A stretch of 64,000 nucleotides of DNA, from NCBI GenBank assembly GCA_014380615.1, contig JACMJM010000002.1, positions 105,258-169,257 of the forward strand. Reading direction: 5' to 3'. Position numbers and translations under genes: made by a program. Below, one piece after another: positions 34,673 to 44,074 of the stretch (positions within the stretch are counted from its first letter, which is position 1; each line of letters starts with the position of its first letter). This DNA is from Sphingobacteriaceae bacterium (GTDB lineage: Bacteria > Bacteroidota > Bacteroidia > Sphingobacteriales > Sphingobacteriaceae). Below the pieces are notes generated by a model. It had not been told where the DNA came from, did not search any database, and worked only from the letters and a program-made list of their open reading frames with translations.

Positions 34673-35576
34673 CTGGTACAATTTTATGTTTTGAGGTCAT
34701 TTCTATAAAAATATAAAAAAGTAAAGCCGTAAAAATAACACTTAGAATTACTAAATACCACTGTTGAGAAACTGGTTTAAGAATATTATCTAAGGACTGG
34801 CCTTGTTTCTGCAATATATAAGCGGCAATTAAGGCCGATGCGTTATTAAGAAAATGCGCAAATACCGGAACCCATATATTTTTGCTGAAAAAGAAAAGGT
34901 ATCCAAAAAGAGCTCCTAAAAGCATTCTGGGAATGAATCCGTAAAACTGCAAATGGATGGCACTAAATAAGATCGCCGCAATCCATATTCCGTAATGATG
35001 ACTATTTGACCAGTTTGTAAAGATTTTTTGCAAACAGCCCCGAAAAAGCAACTCCTCGCCAAGGGCCGGAATAATGGCTACAACCAAAAGATTTATAATC
35101 AATCCTCCCAATGAGTCCATTTTAAGAATTTGCTTCGTTAAAATTTCGGCCTGAATTTCTTTGTATTTCATCCAATTCTCAACAGAAGCGGCGAAAGCGG
35201 GAAATTTCATTTGTTGATTAAGCTGAATACTCCATTCTAAGAAAGGTGTAGCGGCTAACATTATAACGATTATCAACAGTAAAATTAGGCCTGGTGATTT
35301 AAAATCGAGATACTCTAAAGGTTCCCTGCTCCGTAAACGGGCATAAATAAAAGGCGGAATAACAAAGGTACCAACGGAGTAAAAAGCACTAAATAATCTC
35401 AGCATTGCGGAATTGGCTGTTCCATTTTGTATTGCTTGTATAATATTAGCCTTGTAGATAAGAAATCCCATTAACTCGGCAATTGCGGTAAAAACAACCA
35501 TGCTCCCAAATGCTATCGCAAGTAGCAATATCAGGGCCGTAAAAGGATGACGTTGTTCTGACTGCCTTTGAAGCAT
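34662..35576 (-). CDS. CPBP-family intramembrane metalloprotease (CAAX-like)
   Basis: 304 residues from ATG 35576. The frame reaches 35642, but the promoter box at 35623-35630 and the 22 extra non-hydrophobic residues argue for the shorter form. Several membrane helices are seen. The CPBP motifs are EELLFRGCLQKIF (EExxxR) around 195, AILFSAIHLQFYGFIPRML (HxxF-like) and FAHFLNNASA (HxxxN). Such proteases cut prenylated or small membrane peptides, and many act in bacteriocin immunity or signalling. It is first in an operon with DUF2007, cdsA and TonB, and divergent from dusB. Confidence 0.9.
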   Translation of the reverse strand: MLQRQSEQRHPFTALILLLAIAFGSMVVFTAIAELMGFLIYKANIIQAIQNGTANSAMLRLFSAFYSVGTFVIPPFIYARLRSREPLEYLDFKSPGLILLLIIVIMLAATPFLEWSIQLNQQMKFPAFAASVENWMKYKEIQAEILTKQILKMDSLGGLIINLLVVAIIPALGEELLFRGCLQKIFTNWSNSHHYGIWIAAILFSAIHLQFYGFIPRMLLGALFGYLFFFSKNIWVPVFAHFLNNASALIAAYILQKQGQSLDNILKPVSQQWYLVILSVIFTALLFYIFIEMTSKHKIVPDER

Positions 35577-35593
35577 GTTAATTCTAATAATAC

Positions 35594-35601
35594 TACTTTT
35601 G
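35594..35601 (+). promoter_or_regulatory. Possible -7 box (TACTTTTG) of dusB
   Basis: A TAnnTTTG match on the plus strand, 46 bases before ATG 35648, in the short divergent region shared with the CPBP protease promoter. Confidence 0.45.
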
Positions 35602-35622
35602 TAAATTCGTTTTACAAGCGCA

Positions 35623-35630
35623 CAAAGATA
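35623..35630 (-). promoter_or_regulatory. -7 box (TATCTTTG) of the CPBP/cdsA operon
   Basis: A perfect TAnnTTTG on the minus strand, 46 bases upstream of ATG 35576. It is located inside the longer possible reading frame and so supports the shorter protein. The opposite-strand box at 35594 overlaps its leader. Confidence 0.55.
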
Positions 35631-35647
35631 TAGTATTAGCAAAGCCG

Positions 35648-36640
35648 ATGGCGGTAAAAATTGGAAATATTGATTTAGGCGAGTTCCCGCTGTTACTGGC
35701 GCCCATGGAAGATGTAAGCGATCCGCCCTTCCGTTTTGTGTGTAAGCAAAACGGCGTGGATATGATGTATACCGAATTCATTTCTTCGGAAGGCCTGATT
35801 CGCGACGCCGCAAAAAGTGTACAAAAGCTTGACATATTTGAATACGAACGCCCAATCGGCATCCAAATCTTTGGGAGTAATATCGAAAGTATGCGCGAAG
35901 CTACCGAAATAGCCACCAAAGCATCTCCCGATCTGGTGGATATAAACTATGGCTGCCCTGTTAAAAACGTGGCCTGCCGCGGTGCCGGTGCCAGCCTCTT
36001 ACAGGATATCGACAAAATGGTTAAAATGACCAAAGCCGTTGTTGAATCTACTCATTTACCTGTTACCGTTAAAACGCGCCTGGGCTGGGATGATAATACC
36101 AAAAATGTGTATGAAGTTGCCGAACGTCTTCAGGATGTGGGTATCAAAGCACTTACCATTCACGGGCGAACTCGTGCCCAAATGTATAAAGGCGAGGCAG
36201 ACTGGAGTTTAATCAGAGAAATTAAACAAAACCCAAGAATCCAGATCCCGATTTTTGGAAACGGCGATGTCGATTCTATCGAAAAAGCAGCCAACTGGCG
36301 TCTTGAATATGAGATCGATGGCATAATGATTGGACGGGCTGCAATAGGGTATCCCTGGATTTTCAGAGAAATTAAGCACTTTTTTAAAACCGGCGAGTAT
36401 CTTGCTGGGCCAACACTGTCTGAAAGGATAGAAGTATGCCGAACTCACCTTCACAAATCTATTGAATGGAAAGGCGAAAAAACCGGTATTTTCGAAATGA
36501 GAAGGCACTACTCAAATTATTTTAAAGGCATTCCGAATTTTAAGGATTATAGAATGTTGCTTGTTAAACTAGAGAGTCTGAATGCTATTAATGAAGTACT
36601 TGAAGACATCCGGACAAAGTTCGATGAGGTCTTGGCTTGA
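35648..36640 (+). CDS. dusB: tRNA-dihydrouridine synthase B
   Basis: 330 residues. The FMN barrel begins with LLLAPMEDVSDPPFR. The active-site Cys is in INYGCPVKNV near residue 101, with VKTRLGWD, TIHGRTRAQMYKGEADW, GNGDVDS and GIMIGRAAIGYPW as phosphate/FMN-binding strands. It reduces uridine to dihydrouridine in tRNA D-loops. It is single or followed by apaG, 46 bases downstream on the same strand. Confidence 0.95.
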   Translation: MAVKIGNIDLGEFPLLLAPMEDVSDPPFRFVCKQNGVDMMYTEFISSEGLIRDAAKSVQKLDIFEYERPIGIQIFGSNIESMREATEIATKASPDLVDINYGCPVKNVACRGAGASLLQDIDKMVKMTKAVVESTHLPVTVKTRLGWDDNTKNVYEVAERLQDVGIKALTIHGRTRAQMYKGEADWSLIREIKQNPRIQIPIFGNGDVDSIEKAANWRLEYEIDGIMIGRAAIGYPWIFREIKHFFKTGEYLAGPTLSERIEVCRTHLHKSIEWKGEKTGIFEMRRHYSNYFKGIPNFKDYRMLLVKLESLNAINEVLEDIRTKFDEVLA

Positions 36641-36686
36641 TTTTTGGATTTAAGAATTATATCATTAACTTAAACCAAATTCTGTT

Positions 36687-37073
36687 ATGATTACACATAT
36701 TACCGAAGGCGTTAAAATATCAGTAGAAACTATCTTCCAACCCGAATATTCTAATCCGGCGAACGATCATTACATGTTTGCTTATAAAATAAATATCGAA
36801 AACCTTACCGACTATAGTGTCCAGTTAATGCGCCGCCATTGGTTCATTTTTGACTCGAATGGTACTCATCGCGAAGTGGAGGGTGACGGAGTAGTTGGAC
36901 AACAACCGGTGATAGATCCGGGAAGTTCACACGAGTATGTTTCGGGCTGTAATCTAAAAACAGATATCGGAAGCATGAAAGGGAGTTATGAAATGCGCCG
37001 CCTGGTAGACAACGAAGAATTTGAAGTTAAAATTCCGGAGTTCAATATGGTGGCTCCGTATAAATTGAATTAA
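36687..37073 (+). CDS. apaG: ApaG-domain protein
   Basis: 128 residues, full length. The ApaG beta-sandwich is recognised by ITEGVKISVETIFQPE, FAYKINIENLTDYSVQLMRRHWFI, VEGDGVVGQQPVIDPG and EYVSGCNLKTDIGSMKGSYEM. ApaG has been linked to Mg/Co resistance in Salmonella and gave its name to a protein-interaction fold, but its biochemical role is open. It lies 46 bases downstream of dusB and ends before a two-way terminator. Confidence 0.95.
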   Translation: MITHITEGVKISVETIFQPEYSNPANDHYMFAYKINIENLTDYSVQLMRRHWFIFDSNGTHREVEGDGVVGQQPVIDPGSSHEYVSGCNLKTDIGSMKGSYEMRRLVDNEEFEVKIPEFNMVAPYKLN

Positions 37074-37093
37074 TACTATCGAATGCTTAGTAA

Positions 37094-37129
37094 CAAAAAA
37101 AGCTCCCTGCATACAGGAAGCTTTTTTTG
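37094..37129. terminator. Bidirectional terminator
   Basis: AAAAAAAGCT-CCTG and CAGG-AGCTTTTTTT-like arms make a strong stem with one internal mismatch and a four- to five-base loop, between the convergent apaG and Zn-peptidase genes. Confidence 0.85.
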
Positions 37130-37142
37130 TTTAACGCTCTTT

Positions 37143-37838
37143 TTAATCGTCGCTTCTTCCTATTCCAAATACAGTTAAAGCCAAATAAATCAACTGAATT
37201 ACTGAACCCAATGCGGCAACTACATAAGTCATAGCAGCCCACCATAAGGCGGCTTTTGACTGTGTAAGCTCGATACTAGTATGCATGATGCTTTTGTTAT
37301 TTTGCAACCAGGCTAGAGCTCGATTACTCGCATCAAACTCTACAGGCAATGTTATTACACTAAATACAGTGACAACCATCATGGCACAAAGAGCAATCCA
37401 TAACATGGGTTCGCCCATAGCAGAAAAAGACATGAACACTAAAAACATAAAAACATATTGTAATAAGTTCGAAGCTATATTTACAACTGGGACCATCGCT
37501 GACCGCAATTGAAGCCAAGAATAAGCCTTAGCATGTTGCACCGCATGACCACACTCATGTGCAGCAACAGCGGCAGCGGCTATACTTCTGCCACTATAAA
37601 CTTCTGGGCTTAAGTTAACCGTTCGGTCTGCAGGATTATAATGGTCAGTAAGGGACCCTTCTGAAGATAAAATCTTTACATCATGAATCCCATGATCGTG
37701 CAACATTTTTTCCGCTATATCTCTTCCTGACATACCCGAGGAAAGAGGAGTTTCAGAATAACCTCTGAATTTAGATTTAAACCTTGATTGCACCAGAAAA
37801 CTTACTATTGCAATCCCAATAAAAATTATTATTCCCAT
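37143..37838 (-). CDS. Membrane zinc metallopeptidase (YugP-like)
   Basis: 231 residues. An N-terminal membrane anchor (IIIFIGIAIVSFLV) is followed by the peptidase domain with HECGH at 94-98 (variant HExxH: His94, Glu95, His98) inside AVAAHECGHAVQHAKAYSW. Three more helices come later (about 120-150, 155-170, 200-225). This is the PF04298 family (B. subtilis YugP). LNLS and the DRTVNLSPEVYSG block before the metal site agree. Substrate unknown. Confidence 0.9.
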   Translation of the reverse strand: MGIIIFIGIAIVSFLVQSRFKSKFRGYSETPLSSGMSGRDIAEKMLHDHGIHDVKILSSEGSLTDHYNPADRTVNLSPEVYSGRSIAAAAVAAHECGHAVQHAKAYSWLQLRSAMVPVVNIASNLLQYVFMFLVFMSFSAMGEPMLWIALCAMMVVTVFSVITLPVEFDASNRALAWLQNNKSIMHTSIELTQSKAALWWAAMTYVVAALGSVIQLIYLALTVFGIGRSDD

Positions 37839-38037
37839 TTTTTAATGTGATTTTTAGTGAAGATAATCAAAAAGCGTTCCGCCCTCATATAATAACTTAA
37901 ATTTTACGTTTTACATATCCCAGCAACAATTTATTAGCAGAGTACTGACATTTTGCTAGTTATTACTTCTTTAATGACAGACTAATAATTTTTGCTTTCA
38001 CAGATATTTTAACGTAATTTGATAAAAATATTAGCAA

Positions 38038-39366
38038 ATGGAAATTTTGGTTTTTCTATCAACGGGCCTGGTAATTTTAGTAATCCTGGCATGTGTAATG
38101 CTTTACAAAAACATATCGCAAAAAACGGAATTGAATATAAAACTTGCCAAAACAGAGGAGAGGTGTGAAAACCTTGAAACGGAAAAGAATAATATCACGC
38201 GTCTTTTAAAACAAGAGCATGAGCGCTTAATTTCCGAATTGCAAGTCGAAAGGCAGAAGAGTTCGGAGCTTAGCGAGTCGCTTGAAGGAGCCAGGACCTA
38301 TTATAAAGCCCAGCAGGAAAAAATAACAGATCAGAAAGCAGAAATAGAATCGCTTCAAACCCGGTTTAACAAAGAGTTTGAGCTAATTGCAGGAAAAATT
38401 TTAGACGATAAAACACTTCGTTTCACCGAGGTGAATAAAACTAATCTGGATCAATTGTTAAATCCTTTAAAAGAGAAAATAAAATCATTCGAAGAAAAAG
38501 TGGAAAAGGTTTATAAAGCTGAATCGGACGAACGAAACTTGTTAAAAGGGGAACTGGGAAAGCTTATTGAATTAAACCGGCAAATAAGTCAGGAAGCGCA
38601 TAATCTTACAAAAGCTCTTAAAGCCGATACAAAAAAACAAGGTAACTGGGGCGAGTTTGTATTGGATAGAATTTTAGAACTCTCCGGCTTAATTCCAGGC
38701 GAGTCGTATAAAAAGCAGGGTAGTTTCACAGATGAAAGCGGAAACCGGCTTCAGCCCGACATTGTGATTACCTTACCAGATAATAAGCACATTATTATTG
38801 ATTCTAAAGTGTCTCTTGTTGCATACGAACGGTTAATAAATTGTGATATTGATGAAGATAGAATCGGGCATTTAAACGGCCATATAATTTCCCTAAAAAA
38901 TCATATCAAGGGTTTAAGCAGTAAGAATTAAAGCGATTTATATAGCGTCAACTCGCCCGATTTTGTGCTGCTATTTGTACCTATAGAATCATCATTTGCA
39001 ATTGCCGTTCAACACGATGTTGATCTTTTTGAATTCGCCTGGAGCAAGCGGGTGGTTATTGTTACTCCATCAACATTATTAGCTACTTTAAAAACCATCG
39101 CTTCTATCTGGAAAAAAGAACAACAAACCAGGAATGCTATTGATATTGCTACAAAAGCTGGCGCTCTTTACGATAAGTTTGTGGGATTTATAAATGACTT
39201 GAATAAAGTAGGAGACAATCTGGATAAAGCCAAAGAATCGTATTCCGCAGCCTTCTCTAAACTTAGTTCGGGCAACGGAAATCTGGTTGGCAGAGTAGAA
39301 AACCTTAGAAAATTAGGTGCTAAAACTGGTAAACAGATTGAACAAAAGTTTTTGATTGAGGATTAG
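38038..39366 (+). pseudogene. rmuC: DNA recombination protein RmuC, interrupted by an in-frame stop codon
   Basis: One continuous frame of 443 codons encodes RmuC but contains TAA at 38929-38931. The first 297 residues have the N-terminal membrane helix (ILVFLSTGLVILVILACVML), a long coiled coil, the NWGEFVLDRILELSGL segment and HIIIDSKVSLVAYERLI (the PD-(D/E)xK-like core). After the stop the frame goes on unchanged with SDLYSVNSPDFVLLFVPIE, VTPSTLLATLKTIASIWKKE and a C-terminal helical region. RmuC homologues have KNY-x-DL here, so a Tyr codon (TAT/TAC) changed by one base to TAA. RmuC limits inversions at short repeats. The truncated protein lacks the conserved LLFVPIE half and should be inactive, unless the stop is a sequencing error. 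Confidence 0.88.
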
Positions 39367-39401
39367 ATTAACTCATTCAATGATATTAATACATCAGTAA
39401 A

Positions 39402-40442
39402 TTATCCCTTAAAAGAATTCCAACCCTGAGCTTTCAAGGGATGCGAGATCTCCGATTTTGAAATAATATTCATACCAGCAGATTTTTCGGTAATATGCCC
39501 GATTACACTAACATCCATATTATTTTTAATCTTCTCGTAATCCGCTTGTTTTATAGTAAACACTAATTCATAATCTTCGCCTCCGCTTAACGCGCACACC
39601 GTTGGATCCAGATTAAATTCCCTTGCCGTATCATAAGTCATCGGATCAATAGGTAATTTATCTTCATAAATATTACAGCCTTTATCAGACTGGGTACAAA
39701 TATGAATAACCTCTGAAGATAAGCCATCCGATACATCTATCATTGCAGTAGGTTTTATATCCAAATCTTTTAATAATTCTACTATATCCTTTCGTGCTTC
39801 AGGCTTTAGTTGTCGCTCTATAATGTAGTCTTTACCTTCTAAATCAGGCTGAATTTGTGGATTTTCAAGGTATATTAATTTTTCTCTTTCTAATAATTGA
39901 AGCCCCATATAAGCTCCTCCTAAATCTCCGGAAACACAAATTAAATCACCTTCATTTGCGGTATTTCTGTAACAAATGTCCGCTTCATCAGCATAACCAA
40001 TGCTCGTTACACTAATAACTAATCCTTGCTTGGATGATGAGGTGTCTCCACCAACCAAATCAATTTTATATTTATCACATGCTAATAATATTCCGGAATA
40101 AAGTTCCTCAACAGCCTCTATCGGAAATTTACTTGATAAACCTAAAGAAACCGTTATTTGAGTAGCAGTACCATTCATAGCGTAAATATCACTCAGGTTC
40201 ACCTGAACTGATTTATAACCTAAATGTTTAAGAGGAGTATAAGCCAAATCAAAATGAATTCCTTCTAATAACAGATCTGTTGATACTAACATCTTTTTAT
40301 TAGAAAAATCTAACACGGCAGCATCATCACCGGCACCTTTAATTGTTGATGACTGTGTTAGTTTAATACTTTTTGTTAGATGGTTTATTAAACCAAATTC
40401 ACCTAAACTACTGATGTCTGTTTTTTCTATATTTTCGAACAC
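39402..40442 (-). CDS. thiL: Thiamine-monophosphate kinase
   Basis: 346 residues from GTG 40442 (MFENIEKTDISSLGEFGLI is the normal Bacteroidota N-terminus). AIR-synthase-like fold: GAGDDAAVL (Mg/ATP), STDLLLEGIHFD, GYKSVQVNLSDIYAMNG, DLVGGDTSSS, VSGDLGGAYMGLQLL, AMIDVSDGLSSEVIHI, and ALSGGEDYELVFT. It makes thiamine pyrophosphate from the monophosphate. No other thi gene is next to it; it is probably a single-gene unit. Confidence 0.95.
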   Translation of the reverse strand: MFENIEKTDISSLGEFGLINHLTKSIKLTQSSTIKGAGDDAAVLDFSNKKMLVSTDLLLEGIHFDLAYTPLKHLGYKSVQVNLSDIYAMNGTATQITVSLGLSSKFPIEAVEELYSGILLACDKYKIDLVGGDTSSSKQGLVISVTSIGYADEADICYRNTANEGDLICVSGDLGGAYMGLQLLEREKLIYLENPQIQPDLEGKDYIIERQLKPEARKDIVELLKDLDIKPTAMIDVSDGLSSEVIHICTQSDKGCNIYEDKLPIDPMTYDTAREFNLDPTVCALSGGEDYELVFTIKQADYEKIKNNMDVSVIGHITEKSAGMNIISKSEISHPLKAQGWNSFKG

Positions 40443-40474
40443 GGTTGTTAATTAAAAATGTAAATATTAAACTA

Positions 40475-40537
40475 GTTCTATTTCGACGCAGACGAAATCT
40501 AAAAATTAATAAAATCTCTCCTATCGTCGAGATGACA
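40475..40537. repeat. Palindromic intergenic repeat (REP-like), copy 2
   Basis: Ends are CTATTTCGACG and CGTCGAGATGACA, imperfect inverted repeats, with AAATCTCTCCT in the inner part. It resembles the element at 32509-32575 in both its ends and the CTCTCC core. It lies between nadA and thiL. Confidence 0.6.
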
Positions 40538-40548
40538 TCTGCACAAAC

Positions 40549-40571
40549 TCCCCCTTCAGGGGGTCGGGGGG
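40549..40571. repeat. C/G-rich hairpin at the nadA 3' end
   Basis: CCCCCTTCAGGGGG forms a stem of five base pairs with a four-base loop, followed by TCGGGGGG up to the nadA stop codon. This is a commonly repeated intergenic motif in this phylum. It may act as a weak terminator. Confidence 0.4.
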
Positions 40572-41564
40572 CTATAAACCCAGTCTTGCCGAAATATCCA
40601 ACATTCTTTCAATCGGTAACCTGGCTCTGTTAATTACATCCATTGGAATTGTAATTTCTGGCAATCCATTTTTCATACACAAATACAATTTTTCTAATGT
40701 ATTTCGCTTCATATGCGGGCAATCATTACATGCACAACTATTATTCGGTGGCGCTGGTATAAATACTTTCCCCGGATTTGATTTTTCCATCTGATGAATA
40801 ATTCCGCTTTCGGTTGCTACTATAAATTCCTTTGCGGGATTATCAATTGTATACTTCAATAATCCGGTGGTCGAACCTATATAATCTGCCATTTTCAATA
40901 CCACATCTTCACATTCCGGGTGAGCTATAAATTTAGCTTCGGGATGATTCTCTTTTAGTTTGGTGATGCGCTGCATCGAAAATATTTCGTGAACCATGCA
41001 GGCACCATTCCATAAAACTAAATCTCTCCCTGTCTTTTTCGCTACGTAAGTTCCTAAATTTCTGTCTGGACCGAATATTATTTTCTGGTCTTTCGGTAAA
41101 CTTTCAACAATCTGTACAGCATTTGATGAGGTGCAAACTATATCACTCATCGCTTTCAATTCCGCCGAACAATTTACATAAGTTATTACCAGGTGATCGG
41201 GATATTTCTCTTTAAACTTGGCAAATAAGTTAGGTGGGCAACTATCTGATAATGAACATCCTGCTTTTAAATCGGGTAATAAAACCTTTTTTTCTGGCGA
41301 TAATATTTTAGCTGTTTCAGCCATGAAATGGACTCCCGCAAACACAATAACTTCCGCATCTGTTTTGGCAGCCTGTTGTGATAATCCCAGGCTATCTCCG
41401 ATATAATCGGCAATATCCTGGATATCCGGCTCCTGGTAATAGTGCGCAAGGATGACTGCATTTTTTTCTTTCTTTAATTTTTCAATCTCATCAAATAGAT
41501 CCAGAGTCGGATCGATAGGCTCATCAACAAAACCCTTCACTAATATTTCTTCAAACTTATCCAT
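40572..41564 (-). CDS. nadA: Quinolinate synthase
   Basis: 330 residues from ATG 41564. A GTG three codons upstream is possible. It condenses iminoaspartate with dihydroxyacetone phosphate to quinolinate, second step of NAD synthesis. Landmarks: [55 protein letters not shown], and the [4Fe-4S] ligand Cys residues in the [20 protein letters not shown] and [12 protein letters not shown] regions. It is divergent from nadB, which makes its substrate, across 411 bases, so the two genes form one functional unit with a shared control region. Confidence 0.96.
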   Translation of the reverse strand: MDKFEEILVKGFVDEPIDPTLDLFDEIEKLKKEKNAVILAHYYQEPDIQDIADYIGDSLGLSQQAAKTDAEVIVFAGVHFMAETAKILSPEKKVLLPDLKAGCSLSDSCPPNLFAKFKEKYPDHLVITYVNCSAELKAMSDIVCTSSNAVQIVESLPKDQKIIFGPDRNLGTYVAKKTGRDLVLWNGACMVHEIFSMQRITKLKENHPEAKFIAHPECEDVVLKMADYIGSTTGLLKYTIDNPAKEFIVATESGIIHQMEKSNPGKVFIPAPPNNSCACNDCPHMKRNTLEKLYLCMKNGLPEITIPMDVINRARLPIERMLDISARLGL

Positions 41565-41792
41565 TTCAAACACTTCAATAAAATATAATTATTCTATATA
41601 AAAAGAATCTTATTACTTATTAGGGTGTTAGTTATGTGAAGAAGATGCTAAACTAAATATTGAATAGTTTGTTTTATGTATTTTCTCAACAACTTCTCCA
41701 CAAATAAAAGCCTTTAATTAATTGAAGACTAATATGTTGTACATTACCCTATATTTCTTTTTATTTTATTCAGTTAATTTCTTTGTATTTGT

Positions 41793-41804
41793 AAAACGTT
41801 AACA
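41793..41804. repeat. Direct repeat AAAACGTTAACA, copy 1
   Basis: Contains GTTAAC (palindrome). An identical copy is 91 bases to the right, both in the nadA-nadB region. Confidence 0.6.
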
Positions 41805-41883
41805 AGTGGCAAAAACGATGCTCAAAACTTTATTAGAAATAGGGAGTTTTGACTAAAAATTAGAATATCCAATTACTTATTAG

Positions 41884-41895
41884 AAAACGTTAACA
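41884..41895. repeat. Direct repeat AAAACGTTAACA, copy 2
   Basis: Identical to 41793-41804, immediately after a second repeated 12-mer ATTACTTATTAG, about 80 bases upstream of nadB. Confidence 0.6.
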
Positions 41896-41975
41896 CTTTT
41901 TATACAAAATTAACATCTTTACAGTGGTTTCTCCACATAGGGAACATAAGATTACATTGAATTAAATATTTTTAG

Positions 41976-43562
<1,587 letters not shown>

Positions 43563-43564
43563 TT

Positions 43565-44074
43565 ATGGCATTAATTTTACCGGTTAAAGGAAAATCCCCC
43601 GTTTGGGGAAACGATTGTTTTATTGCCGAGAATTCAACCCTGGTGGGCGATGTTGTTCTGGGTGATAACTGTTCTGTATGGTTTAATGCTGTTGTTCGCG
43701 GCGATGTAAATTATATTAAAGTAGGTAATAATGTTAATATCCAGGACGGAGTAGTTATTCATTGCACTTACTTAAAGGCCTCTACATCCATCGGAAACAA
43801 TGTTTCCATTGGCCATAATGCTTTAGTACATGGCTGTATTTTACACGATAATGTGCTTATCGGAATGGGTGCAATTGTGATGGATAATGTAGTGGTAGAA
43901 GAATTTACTATTATTGCCGCAGGTTCGGTTGTTCTTGAAAATACAATTTGCGAGTCGGGTTTTATTTATGCGGGTAGCCCGGCAAAAAAGATCAAACCTA
44001 TATCCGAAGAGCAGCGGGAACTATTAAAGCGATTGCCCAATAACTATATTATGTACTCTAAGTGGTTTACTTAA
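43565..44074 (+). CDS. Gamma-carbonic anhydrase-like hexapeptide-repeat protein
   Basis: 169 residues of left-handed parallel beta-helix. Hexapeptide repeats run from about residue 15 to 130 (VLGDNCSVWFNAVVRGD, VGNNVNIQDGVVIHCT, IGNNVSIGHNALVHGC, IGMGAIVMDNVVVEE), with the three zinc His in the CT-x, GHNALVHG and HC positions. It closes with FIYAGSPAKKIKPIS. Many YrdA-like members lack carbonic anhydrase activity, so the role is not certain. It directly follows nadB and overlaps the convergent lipoprotein gene by 8 bases. Confidence 0.9.
   Translation: MALILPVKGKSPVWGNDCFIAENSTLVGDVVLGDNCSVWFNAVVRGDVNYIKVGNNVNIQDGVVIHCTYLKASTSIGNNVSIGHNALVHGCILHDNVLIGMGAIVMDNVVVEEFTIIAAGSVVLENTICESGFIYAGSPAKKIKPISEEQRELLKRLPNNYIMYSKWFT

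Larger units (their letters stand above)
41565..41975. other. AT-rich nadA-nadB divergent control region with direct repeats
   Basis: 411 bases, strongly AT-rich. AAAACGTTAACA occurs twice (41793-41804 and 41884-41895), ATTACTTATTAG twice (41612-41623 and 41872-41883), and TTCTCCACA twice (41694-41702 and 41929-41937, one mismatch from the DnaA box TTATCCACA). No gene is visible. The repeats may be operators for a NAD regulator; an origin-like role is a weaker alternative. Confidence 0.6.
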
